Below are positions 24,260 through 35,775 of a DNA stretch of 64,000 bases, piece after piece. The DNA is from Mycobacterium sp. Z3061 (lineage in GTDB: Bacteria > Actinomycetota > Actinomycetes > Mycobacteriales > Mycobacteriaceae). The stretch spans positions 930,001-994,000 of the forward strand of contig NZ_CP134062.1 in the NCBI RefSeq assembly GCF_031583025.1. The letters run 5' to 3'. Under the pieces are notes generated by a model, which saw only the letters and a program-made list of their open reading frames with translations, did no database searches and was not told where the DNA came from. Both the position numbers and the translations under genes were made by a program. The first letter of the stretch is position 1, and every line of letters starts with the position of its first letter.

Positions 24260-25723
24260 ATGAAGTTGCGCTCGCGCAGGGTGGTCGCGTCCTCACGCGC
24301 CCTGACGGCTTGTCTGGCTGCGGTGTTGGTGGTGGCGGGCTGTACCACCATGGTCACCGGACGCGCCGTGTCGGTACTCAACGATCCGTTCCGGGTGGGT
24401 GGGCTGCCGGCCACCGACGGGCCCAGCGGAGTCAAGCCGAACGGGCCGGCGCCGACAGGCACCGTGCTCAACACCAACAACGGGCCCATCGACAAGTTGT
24501 CCCTGCTGTCGGTCAACGACATCGAGGAATTCTGGAAGAACAACTACATCGCACCCCTGCAGGGCTCGTTCAAACCCGTCGACAAGTTGGTGTCGTATGA
24601 CTCCAACGACCCCAACAGCCCGATCGTCTGTCACAACGAGACCTACGACCTGGTCAATGCCTTCTACACCTCCCGGTGCAACATGATCGCCTGGGACCGT
24701 GGCGTATTCATGGCAGTCGCGCAGAAATACTTCGGCGACATGTCGGTGAACGGCGTGCTGGCCCACGAATTCGGGCACGCCCTGCAGACCATGGCCAAGC
24801 TGGTCACCCGCAAAGACCCCACCATCGTGCGCGAGCAGCAGGCCGACTGCTTCGCCGGGGTGTACATGTACAACGTGGCCGCCGGTAAGTCGCCGCGCTT
24901 CAACATCAGCACCGCGGATGGACTCGACCACGTGCTGGCCGGCATCATCACGACGCGCGACCCGGTGATGGACGCCGACTCCCAGAACGACGACGAGCAC
25001 GGTTCGGCTCTCGACCGGGTCAGCGCCTTCCAGATGGGCTTCATCACCGGCACCTCCGCGTGCGCGGGGATCAACAAGGCCGAGGTGGAGCAGCGGCGAG
25101 GCGATCTACCGACCACACTGCGGGTCGACACCGGCGGGGACCCGGAGACCGGCGAAGTGCAGATCACCGAAGACACGCTGAAGACGCTGATGGAGTTGAT
25201 GGGCAAGATCTTCTCGCCGAAGAGCCCGCCCACACTGGTCCTCAAGGCGGGCGGCTGCTCGGATGCCAAGCCCAGTCCGCCGGCGTCCTACTGCCCGGCC
25301 ACCAACACGATCAACGTGGACCTGCCCGCACTGGCGACCATGGGCAAGGTCGCCGGCGAGAAGGAACACAGCCTGCCGCAGGGTGACGACACTGCGCTGT
25401 CGATCGTCATGTCGCGGTACGCGCTCGCGGTGCAGCACGAGCGTGGGCTGGCGATGCAGAGCCCGTGGACCGCGCTGCGCACGGCGTGCCTCACCGGCGT
25501 CGCGCACCGCAAGATGGCCGAGAACATCGAGCTGCCCTCCGGCAACTCCCTGGTGCTGACGGCCGGTGACCTCGATGAAGCCGTCGCGGGACTCCTGACC
25601 AACCACATGGTCGCCAGTGACGCCGACGGCATCAGCGTCCCCGCCGGATTCACCCGTATCGCCGCGTTCCGCTCTGGGGTGGGTGGCGAGATGGACGGGT
25701 GCTACTCCCGCTACCCGGGCTGA
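24260..25723 (+). CDS. lpqM: Lipoprotein metallopeptidase LpqM
   Basis: A 487-residue lipoprotein with leader MKLRSRRVVASSRALTACLA and lipobox VVAGC. The zinc motif HEFGH is in VLAHEFGHALQTM (about residue 170), and REQQADCFAGVYMYNVAAGK supplies the third ligand region, as in YpfJ-type neutral zinc metallopeptidases. Later sections (DRVSAFQMGFITGTSACA) match the same family. The ATG at 24260 is preferred; a TTG at 24230 would lengthen the leader by ten residues. It corresponds to Rv0419. Substrates are unknown. Confidence 0.9.
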   Translation: MKLRSRRVVASSRALTACLAAVLVVAGCTTMVTGRAVSVLNDPFRVGGLPATDGPSGVKPNGPAPTGTVLNTNNGPIDKLSLLSVNDIEEFWKNNYIAPLQGSFKPVDKLVSYDSNDPNSPIVCHNETYDLVNAFYTSRCNMIAWDRGVFMAVAQKYFGDMSVNGVLAHEFGHALQTMAKLVTRKDPTIVREQQADCFAGVYMYNVAAGKSPRFNISTADGLDHVLAGIITTRDPVMDADSQNDDEHGSALDRVSAFQMGFITGTSACAGINKAEVEQRRGDLPTTLRVDTGGDPETGEVQITEDTLKTLMELMGKIFSPKSPPTLVLKAGGCSDAKPSPPASYCPATNTINVDLPALATMGKVAGEKEHSLPQGDDTALSIVMSRYALAVQHERGLAMQSPWTALRTACLTGVAHRKMAENIELPSGNSLVLTAGDLDEAVAGLLTNHMVASDADGISVPAGFTRIAAFRSGVGGEMDGCYSRYPG

Positions 25724-25747
25724 TCTCCCGGCTCCGGGTCAGGCGGG

Positions 25748-26379
25748 TCAGGCTTTTCGGGCCGCCGGAGGCAGCAGGCGAAGCGCCGCGTCGACGGCCA
25801 GGGCGGGGACGTCGAGAGTCTTCGAGCCCAGATCGTGCCGCGCGCCGGTGATTTCGACGATCTCGGTGGGTGCGGCGATCAGCTCCGCGGCCTCACGCAA
25901 TTCGCTGATGGTGCCGAACGGGTCCGAGGTGCCGTGGGTGAAGACCGTCGGCACGCTGATGCGGGGCAGGTGCTCGGTGCGCGGGCGCTCCGGCTTGCCC
26001 GGCGGATGGAGCGGGTAGGAGAAGAGCGTCAGCTCGTCCACCGGGACCTCCAGGGCGGCCACCACCATCGAGGTCTGCCGGCCGCCGTAGGAATGCCCCC
26101 CGGCGATCAGTGGGCCGTCCGCCAGGGTGCGGCACAACTCGATTGCCTCGACGACGCCCGCCTGATCGGCGATGGCGGAGTTGGACGGCGGACCCTTGGG
26201 GCGCCGTCGCCGGTAGGGCAGGTTGTAGCGCACCGCCAGCCAGCCCCGGCGTGCCCACTCGTCGCAAATGCGTTGCAGCAGAGCGGAATCACGGTTGCCC
26301 CCGGCGCCGTGTGTCAGCACCGCGACGCCTTGGGGTGTGCCCACCGGTTCGTGCGCGATGCCGGCGATGTCGTCGAGGT

Positions 26380-26383
<4 letters not shown>
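25748..26383 (-). CDS. Alpha/beta-hydrolase (dienelactone hydrolase/KANL3-Tex30-like)
   Basis: A 211-residue alpha/beta hydrolase with the strand-loop VAVLTHGAGGNRDSALLQ (oxyanion), the nucleophile elbow AGGHSYGGRQTS (GHSYG), and the later acid and histidine in FTHGTSDPFGT and ITGARHDLGS. Apparently cytoplasmic. It overlaps thiD by ATGA, so it is the last gene of the riboswitch-controlled thiC-thiD transcript, as the hydrolase gene Rv0421c is in M. tuberculosis. Its role is unknown. Confidence 0.85.
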
Positions 26384-28925
<2,542 letters not shown>

Positions 28926-28995
28926 ATTTATTGGGCTTGCCCAGCTCGCCGGGCCCCTCCCACGCTAGCGCAGGGCGGGGCGGTTGGGCAGGGGC

Positions 28996-30507
28996 TCAGC
29001 CGTGTGGGCCTGGAGTGCCGAACAGCGAGCCTTTGCTGCCGCCGTTGCCGCCCCTGCCGTCCGGGCCGGCCTGACCCGAACCCGGCGCTACGGTCGCGCC
29101 GCCGGCGCCGCCGCCACCCCCGTTGCCGCCGTCGCCGATGAAGCCGATGGAATCGCCACCATCACCACCGTCGCCACCGGTCCCGCCGATGAGGCCTTTG
29201 CCGCCGGCTCTGCCTATCCCGCCGGCGCCGCCGCTGCCCAGCAGTCCACTGTGCCCACCGTTGCCGCCACCGCCACCGGTGCCGCCGATTCCTCCGAACT
29301 GGCTGCCATCGCCGGCGAACCCGCCGGCGCCGCCCGCGCCGCCGTTGCCGAACAGCTTCGCGTCACCGCCGTAGCCCCCGAAACCGCCGGTTCCGCCAGC
29401 GTGCTGTGCAGCGGTGGCGGACGTTCCGTTGCCGCCCGCGCCGCCCGCGCCGCCGTTGCCGATCTGCCCGCTCAACCCGCCGTTGCCCCCGTGTCCGCCG
29501 CTGCCTCCCGTACCGGCGGTCGCCAGCCCGCCGGTCCCGCCGGCTCCGCCGGCCCCGCCGTCACCGAAGAGGATCCCGCCGCGGCCGGCGTCGCCACCGC
29601 TTCCGCCGAGGCCGCCGTTGGTCGCGCCGTCGCCACCCACTCCACCAGCGCCGCCAGCGCCGCCGTTGCCGAAGAGGAAGGTGGTTCCGCCGGCCCCGCC
29701 GGCGCCGCCCAGGCCTGGCACTTGCCCGGCTGCGCCCGCCCCGCCAACGCCGCCGGAACCGCCGTTGCCGTACAGCACGCTGCCCCATCCACCTACGCCG
29801 CCGGTGCCACCGTGGCCGCCGGCGGAGCCGGCACCGCCCATTCCGCCGGCACCACCGTTGCCGAACAGCCCGCAACCGCCGCCCGTGCCGCCGTAACCGC
29901 CCGAGACGGCCGCACTCCCGACTCCACCCGTCCCGCCCGTCCCGCCGTTGCCGAACAGGAAGCCGCCCAGGCCGCCGCCACCACCCGGGGCGAGGGCCCC
30001 GCCGGTGCCGCCTGCGCCTCCGTTGCCGATCAGCCCGCTGCTTCCTCCTGCGCCACCTTGCTGCCCGGGCGCGCCCGCCGCGCCATTGCCGCCGTTGCCG
30101 AACAGCAGGCCGCCCGGTTCGCCGGCGCCGCCCGGTGTCGTCGCGTTCCTGCCGTCGCCGATCAGGGGCCGGCCCAGCAGCATCCGGGCGGGCGCGTTGA
30201 TCGCGTCGAGCACGATCTGGCCGGCGTTGGCGGACTCCGCACTTGCGTAGGCCCCGGCGCCGGCGTTGAGAGCCTGCACGAATTGGGCGTGAAACGCGGC
30301 TGCCTGGGTGCTCACCGCCTGGTAGGCCTGGGCGTGGCTGTCGAACAACGCGGCGATGGCCTCCGATATCTCGTCGGCTCCGGCGGCCAGGACCGTCCTG
30401 GTCCCGACCGAGGCCGCTGTGTTGGCACTGCTGATGGTGGAGGCAACGTTCGCCAGGTCCGTTGCCGCCGCTGCCATGAATTCGGGGGCTGCGATCACAT
30501 ACGACAT
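28996..30507 (-). CDS. PE_PGRS family protein
   Basis: A 503-residue PE_PGRS protein. The PE domain ([20 protein letters not shown], to about residue 93, with the conserved YxxxD/E-like export region) is followed by a linker with [11 protein letters not shown] and about 370 residues of Gly-Gly-Ala/Asn repeats. It ends without a separate C-terminal domain ([10 protein letters not shown]). PE proteins are exported through ESX-5 to the cell surface. The ATG at 30507 gives the standard PE start. It sits between thiC and the ANTAR gene, where M. tuberculosis has Rv0424c/ctpH in my recollection. Confidence 0.93.
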   Translation of the reverse strand: MSYVIAAPEFMAAAATDLANVASTISSANTAASVGTRTVLAAGADEISEAIAALFDSHAQAYQAVSTQAAAFHAQFVQALNAGAGAYASAESANAGQIVLDAINAPARMLLGRPLIGDGRNATTPGGAGEPGGLLFGNGGNGAAGAPGQQGGAGGSSGLIGNGGAGGTGGALAPGGGGGLGGFLFGNGGTGGTGGVGSAAVSGGYGGTGGGCGLFGNGGAGGMGGAGSAGGHGGTGGVGGWGSVLYGNGGSGGVGGAGAAGQVPGLGGAGGAGGTTFLFGNGGAGGAGGVGGDGATNGGLGGSGGDAGRGGILFGDGGAGGAGGTGGLATAGTGGSGGHGGNGGLSGQIGNGGAGGAGGNGTSATAAQHAGGTGGFGGYGGDAKLFGNGGAGGAGGFAGDGSQFGGIGGTGGGGGNGGHSGLLGSGGAGGIGRAGGKGLIGGTGGDGGDGGDSIGFIGDGGNGGGGGAGGATVAPGSGQAGPDGRGGNGGSKGSLFGTPGPHG

Positions 30508-30627
30508 GCGGACACCGTCTCCGGCAGGTGTTGCGCACTTCCTGCGCAATCATTGAACGCGCTGGTCAGCACGTCGCGAGACGGTGGAGGCCGCACGGCG
30601 AAGTGGCCGTTACCCGCGCGTAATGGG

Positions 30628-31323
30628 ATGATGGCCGGTGTGCAGAACGATGGTCGTGAGCAGTCGACCAGTCCCGTGCTGCCGGCCGGAGCCCGGCCCT
30701 ACCTCAACATCGGCAGCTTCCGCTTCTGGTTCGTCGGGCAGCGTTGGGAGTGGTCGGATGAGATGGCCCGGATGCACGGTTATGAGCCGGGGTCGGTGGA
30801 GCCCACGACGAAGCTGCTGATGTCGCACAAGCATCCGGCCGACCGCGCTCACGTGCAGGATCTACTGGATTATGCGCTGCGGTCGGGTGAGCCGTTCTCG
30901 AGCCGGCACCGCTTCATCGACACCGGAGGCACCGTGCACGACGCCATCGTGGTGGCCGACCGGATGCTGGACGACAACGGCGCTGTGCTGGGCACCGCCG
31001 GTCACTACATCGACCTCACCAACACCTTCGACGAGGCGCGCCAGGAGGTTCTCGACGACGCCCTGCCGGACCTGTTCGAGAACCGGGCGGCGATCGAGCA
31101 GGCCAAAGGCGTGCTGATGTACGTCTACCGGGTGAGTTCGGAGCAGGCGTTCCGGGTGCTGCAGTGGCGCTCGCAGGAGACAAATACCAAACTGCGCGAA
31201 CTGGCCAAGCAGCTGCTCGATGAGGTCAGCTCGCTGGACCATCCGTCCACGGTCGCGCAGAGCCAGTTCGACCACTTGTTGCTGACGGTGCACGAGCGCA
31301 TCCCTGAGGAATCCGGACGCTGA
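30628..31323 (+). CDS. PAS-ANTAR transcription antiterminator
   Basis: A 231-residue protein with a PAS fold (about residues 25-140; WSDEMARMHGYEPGSVEP, HPADRAHVQDLLDYALR, GHYIDLT) and a C-terminal ANTAR domain (NRAAIEQAKGVLMYVYRVSS then EQAFRVLQWRSQETNTKLRE). ANTAR domains bind two-hairpin RNA motifs and prevent transcription termination. The PAS domain is probably the sensory part, with no ligand identifiable. ATGs at 30628 and 30631 are both possible. It is followed after 102 bp by the STAS gene. Confidence 0.88.
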   Translation: MMAGVQNDGREQSTSPVLPAGARPYLNIGSFRFWFVGQRWEWSDEMARMHGYEPGSVEPTTKLLMSHKHPADRAHVQDLLDYALRSGEPFSSRHRFIDTGGTVHDAIVVADRMLDDNGAVLGTAGHYIDLTNTFDEARQEVLDDALPDLFENRAAIEQAKGVLMYVYRVSSEQAFRVLQWRSQETNTKLRELAKQLLDEVSSLDHPSTVAQSQFDHLLLTVHERIPEESGR

Positions 31324-31425
31324 GCCGGGTTAGGCTCCCAATATCTGGGACGGGCAAGGTGGCGGATTCGGGCATCCGCACCCTGACCACCGGCCGAAAT
31401 CTGACACATTTTAGGCGGGTACGTA

Positions 31426-31776
31426 ATGGATTTGCTGGAGGTCGCGTATGAGTCGGGCGGGGAGGCGGTAATGGTGCTCGTCACGGGCGACGTGGACTCC
31501 AGCACCGCGGATTACCTGCGCGATCAGTTGGTCGCCGCGCTCGACGCCGCCACCACACACCCCAGGCGTCTGGTCATCGTTGACTTGCAGGGGGTGAACT
31601 TCTTCGGCAGCGCCGGGTTGAATGCGGTGCTCGACTGCCATGAGGCGGGCCGGGCCGCCGGGACGGCCGTCCGTCTGGTGGCTGACCATCCGCAGGTGCT
31701 GCAGCCGATCAGGGTGACCGAGTTGGACCGCATCTTCGCGATCTTTCCGACAGTGTCTGACGCGTTGCAACGATGA
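31426..31776 (+). CDS. STAS-domain anti-sigma factor antagonist
   Basis: A 116-residue single STAS domain: VMVLVTGDVDSSTADYLRDQL, LVIVDLQGVNFFGSAGLNAV with the conserved phosphorylatable serine in GSAGL, and a C-terminal VTELDRIFAIFPTVSDALQ. In partner switching, an unphosphorylated STAS protein captures an anti-sigma factor, and a PP2C phosphatase removes the phosphate. The next gene encodes such a phosphatase and overlaps it by ATGA, so the two are a functional pair. Which sigma factor is controlled is not visible here. Confidence 0.92.
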   Translation: MDLLEVAYESGGEAVMVLVTGDVDSSTADYLRDQLVAALDAATTHPRRLVIVDLQGVNFFGSAGLNAVLDCHEAGRAAGTAVRLVADHPQVLQPIRVTELDRIFAIFPTVSDALQR

Positions 31777-33896
31777 ACCCGCATCCGCTACCGGCTGACC
31801 TCACGACTGCGGTCAAGCTTGGTGGCGAGATGGGGCGGAAGTTCGCCGACTTCGACTGGGCGGTGCATCCGCTCGGGCCGCCGCGGGGCTGGGCGGCCGA
31901 GATTCGGACCACGGTGGCCAGCACTCTGACGTCGCGGTCTCCCACGATCGTGTTTCTGCGGGCACCGGAGCTGTTCGTCTGGCACAACGACGCGTACCTG
32001 TCCCTGCTGGGGGACAACCACCCGGACGCTCTCGGCCGGACCGCCCGGGAGCTGTGGTGGGACAACTGGGATGAGATCGGCCCGATACTCACCGGGGTCC
32101 TGTCGACCGGCGTCGCGACCTGGTCGGACGGGCTGATGCTGCCGGTGGTGAGCGAATCGGCTCCGAGGAACTTCATGTTCGCGGTGAACCCGGTGCTCGG
32201 CAGCGACGGGGCGGTCAGTGCGGTGATGGCGGCCGCCACCGCTATCGCCGACCCGGGAGGCCCGGCAGCGCGGGAGCGCGCCGAGCACTCGGCAGGCCTG
32301 ATGAAGCTGGACGCCGCCGTGCAGGGAGCAGGCTCGGTCGCGGGTCTCCTCGAGGCAATACTGCACTCTCCGTTTGCCAGCGGCGATGCCCCCGCCGCGG
32401 CGATCGGCGTGATCGTCGACGGTGAGGATCACCTCCAGTTCGAATTCGCCGGGGCCTTACCGGCCGAACTGCGAGACCGCTACCACGTTGCCAGGTTGGA
32501 CAGCCCGCTGGTGGGCGTCGACGTCATCGCAACCGGCCGGCGCATGGTCATCCCGGACACGCTCGAGCTGCCGGCGCGGTACAGCCACGCGGTGAACGAC
32601 ACGGCCGGCAGTGTCCGGGCCTGCGTGGCGCAACCGTTGCGGGCCGGCAGCGGTCGCGTCGTCGGCGTGCTCACCCTGCTGTGGCCGCAAACCCGGCGGT
32701 TCACAGACTCCGAACTCGAGTTGTTCGCCCGGACCGCCGACATCACCGCGTCGGCCCTGGACCGCATCCGGTTGGCCTCGCGGGAACACCGCATCGCCGT
32801 CGACTTCCAGGAACACCTGCTGGACCTGGATCGCGGGTCGACCGCGGCGGTGGTCGCGGCCGTCTACCAGCCGGCGGGGGAGGCGATCAGGGTCGGCGGT
32901 GACTGGTTCTCAGCCACCGGGCTCGATCACCCCGACCGGATAGGCGTCGCGGTGGGCGACGTGGTGGGCCACGGCCTGCCCGCCGCGATCGTGATGAGCA
33001 GGTTGCGCGCCGCGGTCACCGTGTCGGCGCTGACGGCGTATGACCCGGCCAGCGTGCTGGGCGCTCTGGACCGGTATGCGCTGACCGTGGCCGGTGCACG
33101 TTGCGCGACGGTCGCCTACGCAGCCATCGACACCAGCGTGGAACCGGCCCGCATCAGCTATCTCTGTGCCGGGCATCCCTACCCGTTGCTGGTGTTACCG
33201 GCACAGGGTCCGGTCTACCTGGAAGCGGGGCGGCGGTCCCCTTTGGCGACCAGCGCCTCCGACGACGCGCCGGCGACCGCGACCGCTGATCTGCCGCCGG
33301 GGAGCCTGGTCCTGCTGTACACCGACGGACTGATCGAACGGGCGGGCGAGACGCTCGACCGCGGGTTCGACCGGCTCAAGGCCGCGGCCGCCGAGTGCGC
33401 GGACCTGCCTGTCGAATCCGTGTGCGCCGAACTGCTGCACCGGATGACGCCCCCTGGTGGCTACCGCGACGATGTGGTGGTGCTCGCGGTGCGTCCCCGC
33501 CACGCCGGCAGCCGAAGCTTCGCCACGGTCGTGCCGGCCACTGCGAAGCATGTTCCCGCCGTGCGCGCACGGCTGCGGGATTGGCTGGCGACAACCGGCC
33601 TGCGCAGGCAAGACGAAATTCTGCTGGCGGTGAGCGAAGCCGTCACCAACGCCATCGAGCACGGGAGCGGCTGCGAGGCCCGCAAGACGGTGGCGGTAGA
33701 GGCCTTTCTCCGGCGCGACGCGGTGTCGATCAGTGTCAGTGACTCCGGTCGTTGGGTCGGCGATTCGTCAGCCAGCCGGCGCAGTCGCCGGCGTGGCCGC
33801 GGGCTCACCCTGATCAGCGGCTTGGCGGACCAGGTCGAGACGGTCCGCACCACCGGCGGAACCCGGGTGACGCTGCGCTTCGCCTCCGCGTCCTAG
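31773..33896 (+). CDS. PAS-GAF-PP2C-HATPase partner-switch regulator (RsbU-like)
   Basis: A 707-residue multidomain protein: N-terminal PAS (about 20-165; FVWHNDAYLSLLGDNHPDAL), GAF (about 170-335), SpoIIE-type PP2C phosphatase (about 345-575; GGDWFSA, VAVGDVVGHGLPAAIVMSRL, LLYTDGLIERAG, RDDVVVLAVR) and an anti-sigma-type GHKL ATPase (about 580-707; ILLAVSEAVTNAIEHGSG N-box, DSGRW, GRGLTLISGLAD). The phosphatase and kinase halves suggest it both removes phosphate from and adds it to the upstream STAS partner, like the fused M. tuberculosis Rv1364c but with STAS as a separate gene. Confidence 0.92.
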   Translation: MNPHPLPADLTTAVKLGGEMGRKFADFDWAVHPLGPPRGWAAEIRTTVASTLTSRSPTIVFLRAPELFVWHNDAYLSLLGDNHPDALGRTARELWWDNWDEIGPILTGVLSTGVATWSDGLMLPVVSESAPRNFMFAVNPVLGSDGAVSAVMAAATAIADPGGPAARERAEHSAGLMKLDAAVQGAGSVAGLLEAILHSPFASGDAPAAAIGVIVDGEDHLQFEFAGALPAELRDRYHVARLDSPLVGVDVIATGRRMVIPDTLELPARYSHAVNDTAGSVRACVAQPLRAGSGRVVGVLTLLWPQTRRFTDSELELFARTADITASALDRIRLASREHRIAVDFQEHLLDLDRGSTAAVVAAVYQPAGEAIRVGGDWFSATGLDHPDRIGVAVGDVVGHGLPAAIVMSRLRAAVTVSALTAYDPASVLGALDRYALTVAGARCATVAYAAIDTSVEPARISYLCAGHPYPLLVLPAQGPVYLEAGRRSPLATSASDDAPATATADLPPGSLVLLYTDGLIERAGETLDRGFDRLKAAAAECADLPVESVCAELLHRMTPPGGYRDDVVVLAVRPRHAGSRSFATVVPATAKHVPAVRARLRDWLATTGLRRQDEILLAVSEAVTNAIEHGSGCEARKTVAVEAFLRRDAVSISVSDSGRWVGDSSASRRSRRRGRGLTLISGLADQVETVRTTGGTRVTLRFASAS

Positions 33897-34171
33897 TCGG
33901 CTTCTTCCAGGGCCTCGCCGATCTCCTCCAAAATCTGGTTGTGGTGATTGCTGGCCAGGAGGTGCCCCGTGCCGATCACCAGAGCCACCGGCCAGTCGAT
34001 CAGCTCGAAGGCGGTCAGGGCGATCAGTCCGCCGAAATAGGCGAGCTGCTCGGGTGGGGGGACGTTCACCTTGCCCACTATCGGCAGGTTCACCGTGAAG
34101 GTGTGTCCCGCCCGGATTCTGTCTACCGCCTCGCGTTGTGGGGTGTGCCGGCGTTCTTTCTTTTCCGCCAT
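33893..34171 (-). CDS. Small conserved membrane-associated protein
   Basis: A 92-residue protein: basic start MAEKKERRHTPQREAVDRIR, then GHTFTVNLPIVGKVNVPPPE, a hydrophobic stretch AYFGGLIALTAFELIDWPVA followed by LVIGTGHLLASNHHNQ, and an acidic end. It has one or two membrane segments. I recognise it as a mycobacterial conserved hypothetical without a function. The ATG at 34171 is chosen for its spacing from AAAGG; 34174 is possible. Its stop overlaps the convergent RsbU-like gene by 4 nt. Confidence 0.7.
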   Translation of the reverse strand: MAEKKERRHTPQREAVDRIRAGHTFTVNLPIVGKVNVPPPEQLAYFGGLIALTAFELIDWPVALVIGTGHLLASNHHNQILEEIGEALEEAD

Positions 34172-34234
34172 CATTTGCCTTTCGGTAACGTCGGATTTGC
34201 CGTCCTGCCGGTTGATGCGGTCACCGTCGGAGAT

Positions 34235-34405
34235 ATGACGACGACAGAACACCCGACCGACCCGTTAGCGGCGTCGTTCGCCGTGTTGCTGAGGGGGCCT
34301 CTAACCGAACTTTATGCGCTGTTGTGGCGCGTTGGCGTGCTGGAGGTTCGAACGAACGAGCGGCGCCCTCGGCAACTGGCGGAGTACAGCCGGGCAACCG
34401 GTTGA
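34235..34405 (+). CDS. Possible small protein
   Basis: A 56-codon frame beginning MTTTEHPTDPLAASFAVLLR and ending RQLAEYSRATG. GGAG lies only about 2 nt before the ATG, which is too close for a standard Shine-Dalgarno. It sits between two minus-strand genes. Nothing is recognised, and it could be non-coding. Confidence 0.22.
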   Translation: MTTTEHPTDPLAASFAVLLRGPLTELYALLWRVGVLEVRTNERRPRQLAEYSRATG

Positions 34406-34425
34406 TTATCTGAATCGACGCCTCG

Positions 34426-34863
34426 TCAGTTCGTGCTGCGCAGGTCGCTGGTGCCGGCTCTGCGGCCCGCCGTTTTCCTCGCAGTCTTCGCGGGAGCTTT
34501 CTTGGCCGGCGGCTCGTCGGGTACCGGCGCGAGCTTGGCCTTGGCCGGCTGCACGGCCTGCGCCGGGGGCTCGGGCTGATGGCTCAGCCTGCGGAGCAAC
34601 AGCGCGCCGCCACCGACGGCCAGCAGGATCGGCCATTCGACCAGACCCGCCGCGCCGATCGCGCCGATGGCCAGGGCCGCGGCCGGAGTCGACTTGCTGC
34701 CGGTGCTGAGTCCCTGCTGGATCCCCTCGGCGGCGCCCTTGACACCGCCGACGATGCCGTTGACGGCCGCGCCTCCCACGGCACCCGCGGCGGACGTTGT
34801 CGCCGTCGCGGCACGACTCACCGTCCGTCCCACGCCCCGCACCGCTTGATCGACGACACCCAT
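34426..34863 (-). CDS. Alanine-rich membrane protein (Rv0426c-like)
   Basis: A 145-residue protein. An Ala/Gly-rich amphipathic N-terminus (MGVVDQAVRGVGRTVSRAAT, SAAGAVGGAAVNGIVGGVKG) is followed by two hydrophobic segments (AAALAIGAIGAAGLVEWPIL, LAVGGGALLL) and a basic Lys/Pro/Ala tail (PAKKAPAKTARKTAGRRAG). GGGAGG lies 4 nt before the ATG. Length and position before xthA match Rv0426c of M. tuberculosis. Function is unknown. Confidence 0.75.
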   Translation of the reverse strand: MGVVDQAVRGVGRTVSRAATATTSAAGAVGGAAVNGIVGGVKGAAEGIQQGLSTGSKSTPAAALAIGAIGAAGLVEWPILLAVGGGALLLRRLSHQPEPPAQAVQPAKAKLAPVPDEPPAKKAPAKTARKTAGRRAGTSDLRSTN

Positions 34864-34930
34864 GATGCCTCCCTGGCCTAGGTTTTCTCTGCTTTGTATA
34901 CCCCTATGAGACTCACATGACCAGAAATTC

Positions 34931-35749
34931 TCAGCTGGTTCGCAGATCGACCAATACGGGTGCATGGTCGCTGGGCGCTTTGCCTTTCCGCTCCTCCCGG
35001 ACGATCTGCGCGTCCACCACCCGGGCAGCCAGCGCCGGTGAGCCGAGGATGAAGTCGATCCGCATGCCCTGCCGCTTCGGGAAGCGCAGCTGGGTGTAGT
35101 CCCAGTACGTGTACACCCCCGGCCCGGGGGTGAAAGGCCTTACCACGTCCGTGAATTGGGCGTCTACGATCGCGTTGAACGCCTGCCGCTCGGGTTCGGA
35201 TACGTGGGTGCAACCCTGGTAGAACTCGGTGCTCCAGACGTCCTCGTCGGTGGGCGCGATGTTCCAGTCCCCGACCAGTGCGATCGGGGCCGACGGGTCC
35301 GCGCGCAGCCAACCTTCGGCCGTGTTGCGAAGTGCGGCAAGCCATTCCAGTTTGTAGGAATAGTGCGGATCGTCGAGCGAGCGCCCGTTGGGCACGTACA
35401 GGCTCCACACCCGCACACCGCCGCACGTCGCGCCCACGGCGCGGGCTTCGGACGCGGCGGCCACATCGGGCTTGCCGCTCCAGGTGGGTTGGCCTTCGAA
35501 TCCGACCTGCACGTCCTCGAGGCCGACGCGGGAGGCGATCGCCACGCCGTTCCACTGATTGAAACCGACATGTGCCACCTCGTAGCCGCGTTCGATCAAT
35601 GGCAGCGCGGGGAATTGGGTGTCCGAGCACTTGGTCTCCTGCATGGCCAGCACGTCGACCTCGGCGCGATCGAGCCAGTCAACGACACGATCGAGCCGGG
35701 TGCGGATCGAGTTGACGTTCCAGGTGGCCAGCCGCAACAGCTCGGGCAT
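34931..35749 (-). CDS. xthA: Exodeoxyribonuclease III
   Basis: A 272-residue EEP-fold AP endonuclease/3'-5' exonuclease for base-excision repair. Catalytic blocks: LATWNVNSIRTRLD (Asn), LAMQETKCSD (metal Glu), VWSLYVPNGRSLDD (Tyr), LVGDWNIAPTDEDV (Asp/Asn), MRIDFILGS and the final SDHAPVLVDL (Asp-His). The ATG at 35749 gives MPELLRLATWNVNS as in the M. tuberculosis enzyme. It is downstream of the shortened GNAT gene by 26 nt. Confidence 0.96.
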   Translation of the reverse strand: MPELLRLATWNVNSIRTRLDRVVDWLDRAEVDVLAMQETKCSDTQFPALPLIERGYEVAHVGFNQWNGVAIASRVGLEDVQVGFEGQPTWSGKPDVAAASEARAVGATCGGVRVWSLYVPNGRSLDDPHYSYKLEWLAALRNTAEGWLRADPSAPIALVGDWNIAPTDEDVWSTEFYQGCTHVSEPERQAFNAIVDAQFTDVVRPFTPGPGVYTYWDYTQLRFPKRQGMRIDFILGSPALAARVVDAQIVREERKGKAPSDHAPVLVDLRTS

Positions 35750-35775
35750 GGGGTGTCTCCTATCGGTGGCGAGGG

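Noticed and set aside
28984..30560. Long reading frames on the plus strand opposite the first PE_PGRS gene
   Set aside because: They encode Arg/Pro/Ala-rich shadow peptides of the GGC repeats; the minus-strand PE domain is unmistakable.
34235..34405. A 56-codon frame as a firm gene
   Set aside because: Shine-Dalgarno spacing is wrong and nothing similar is recognised; kept only as a low-confidence feature.
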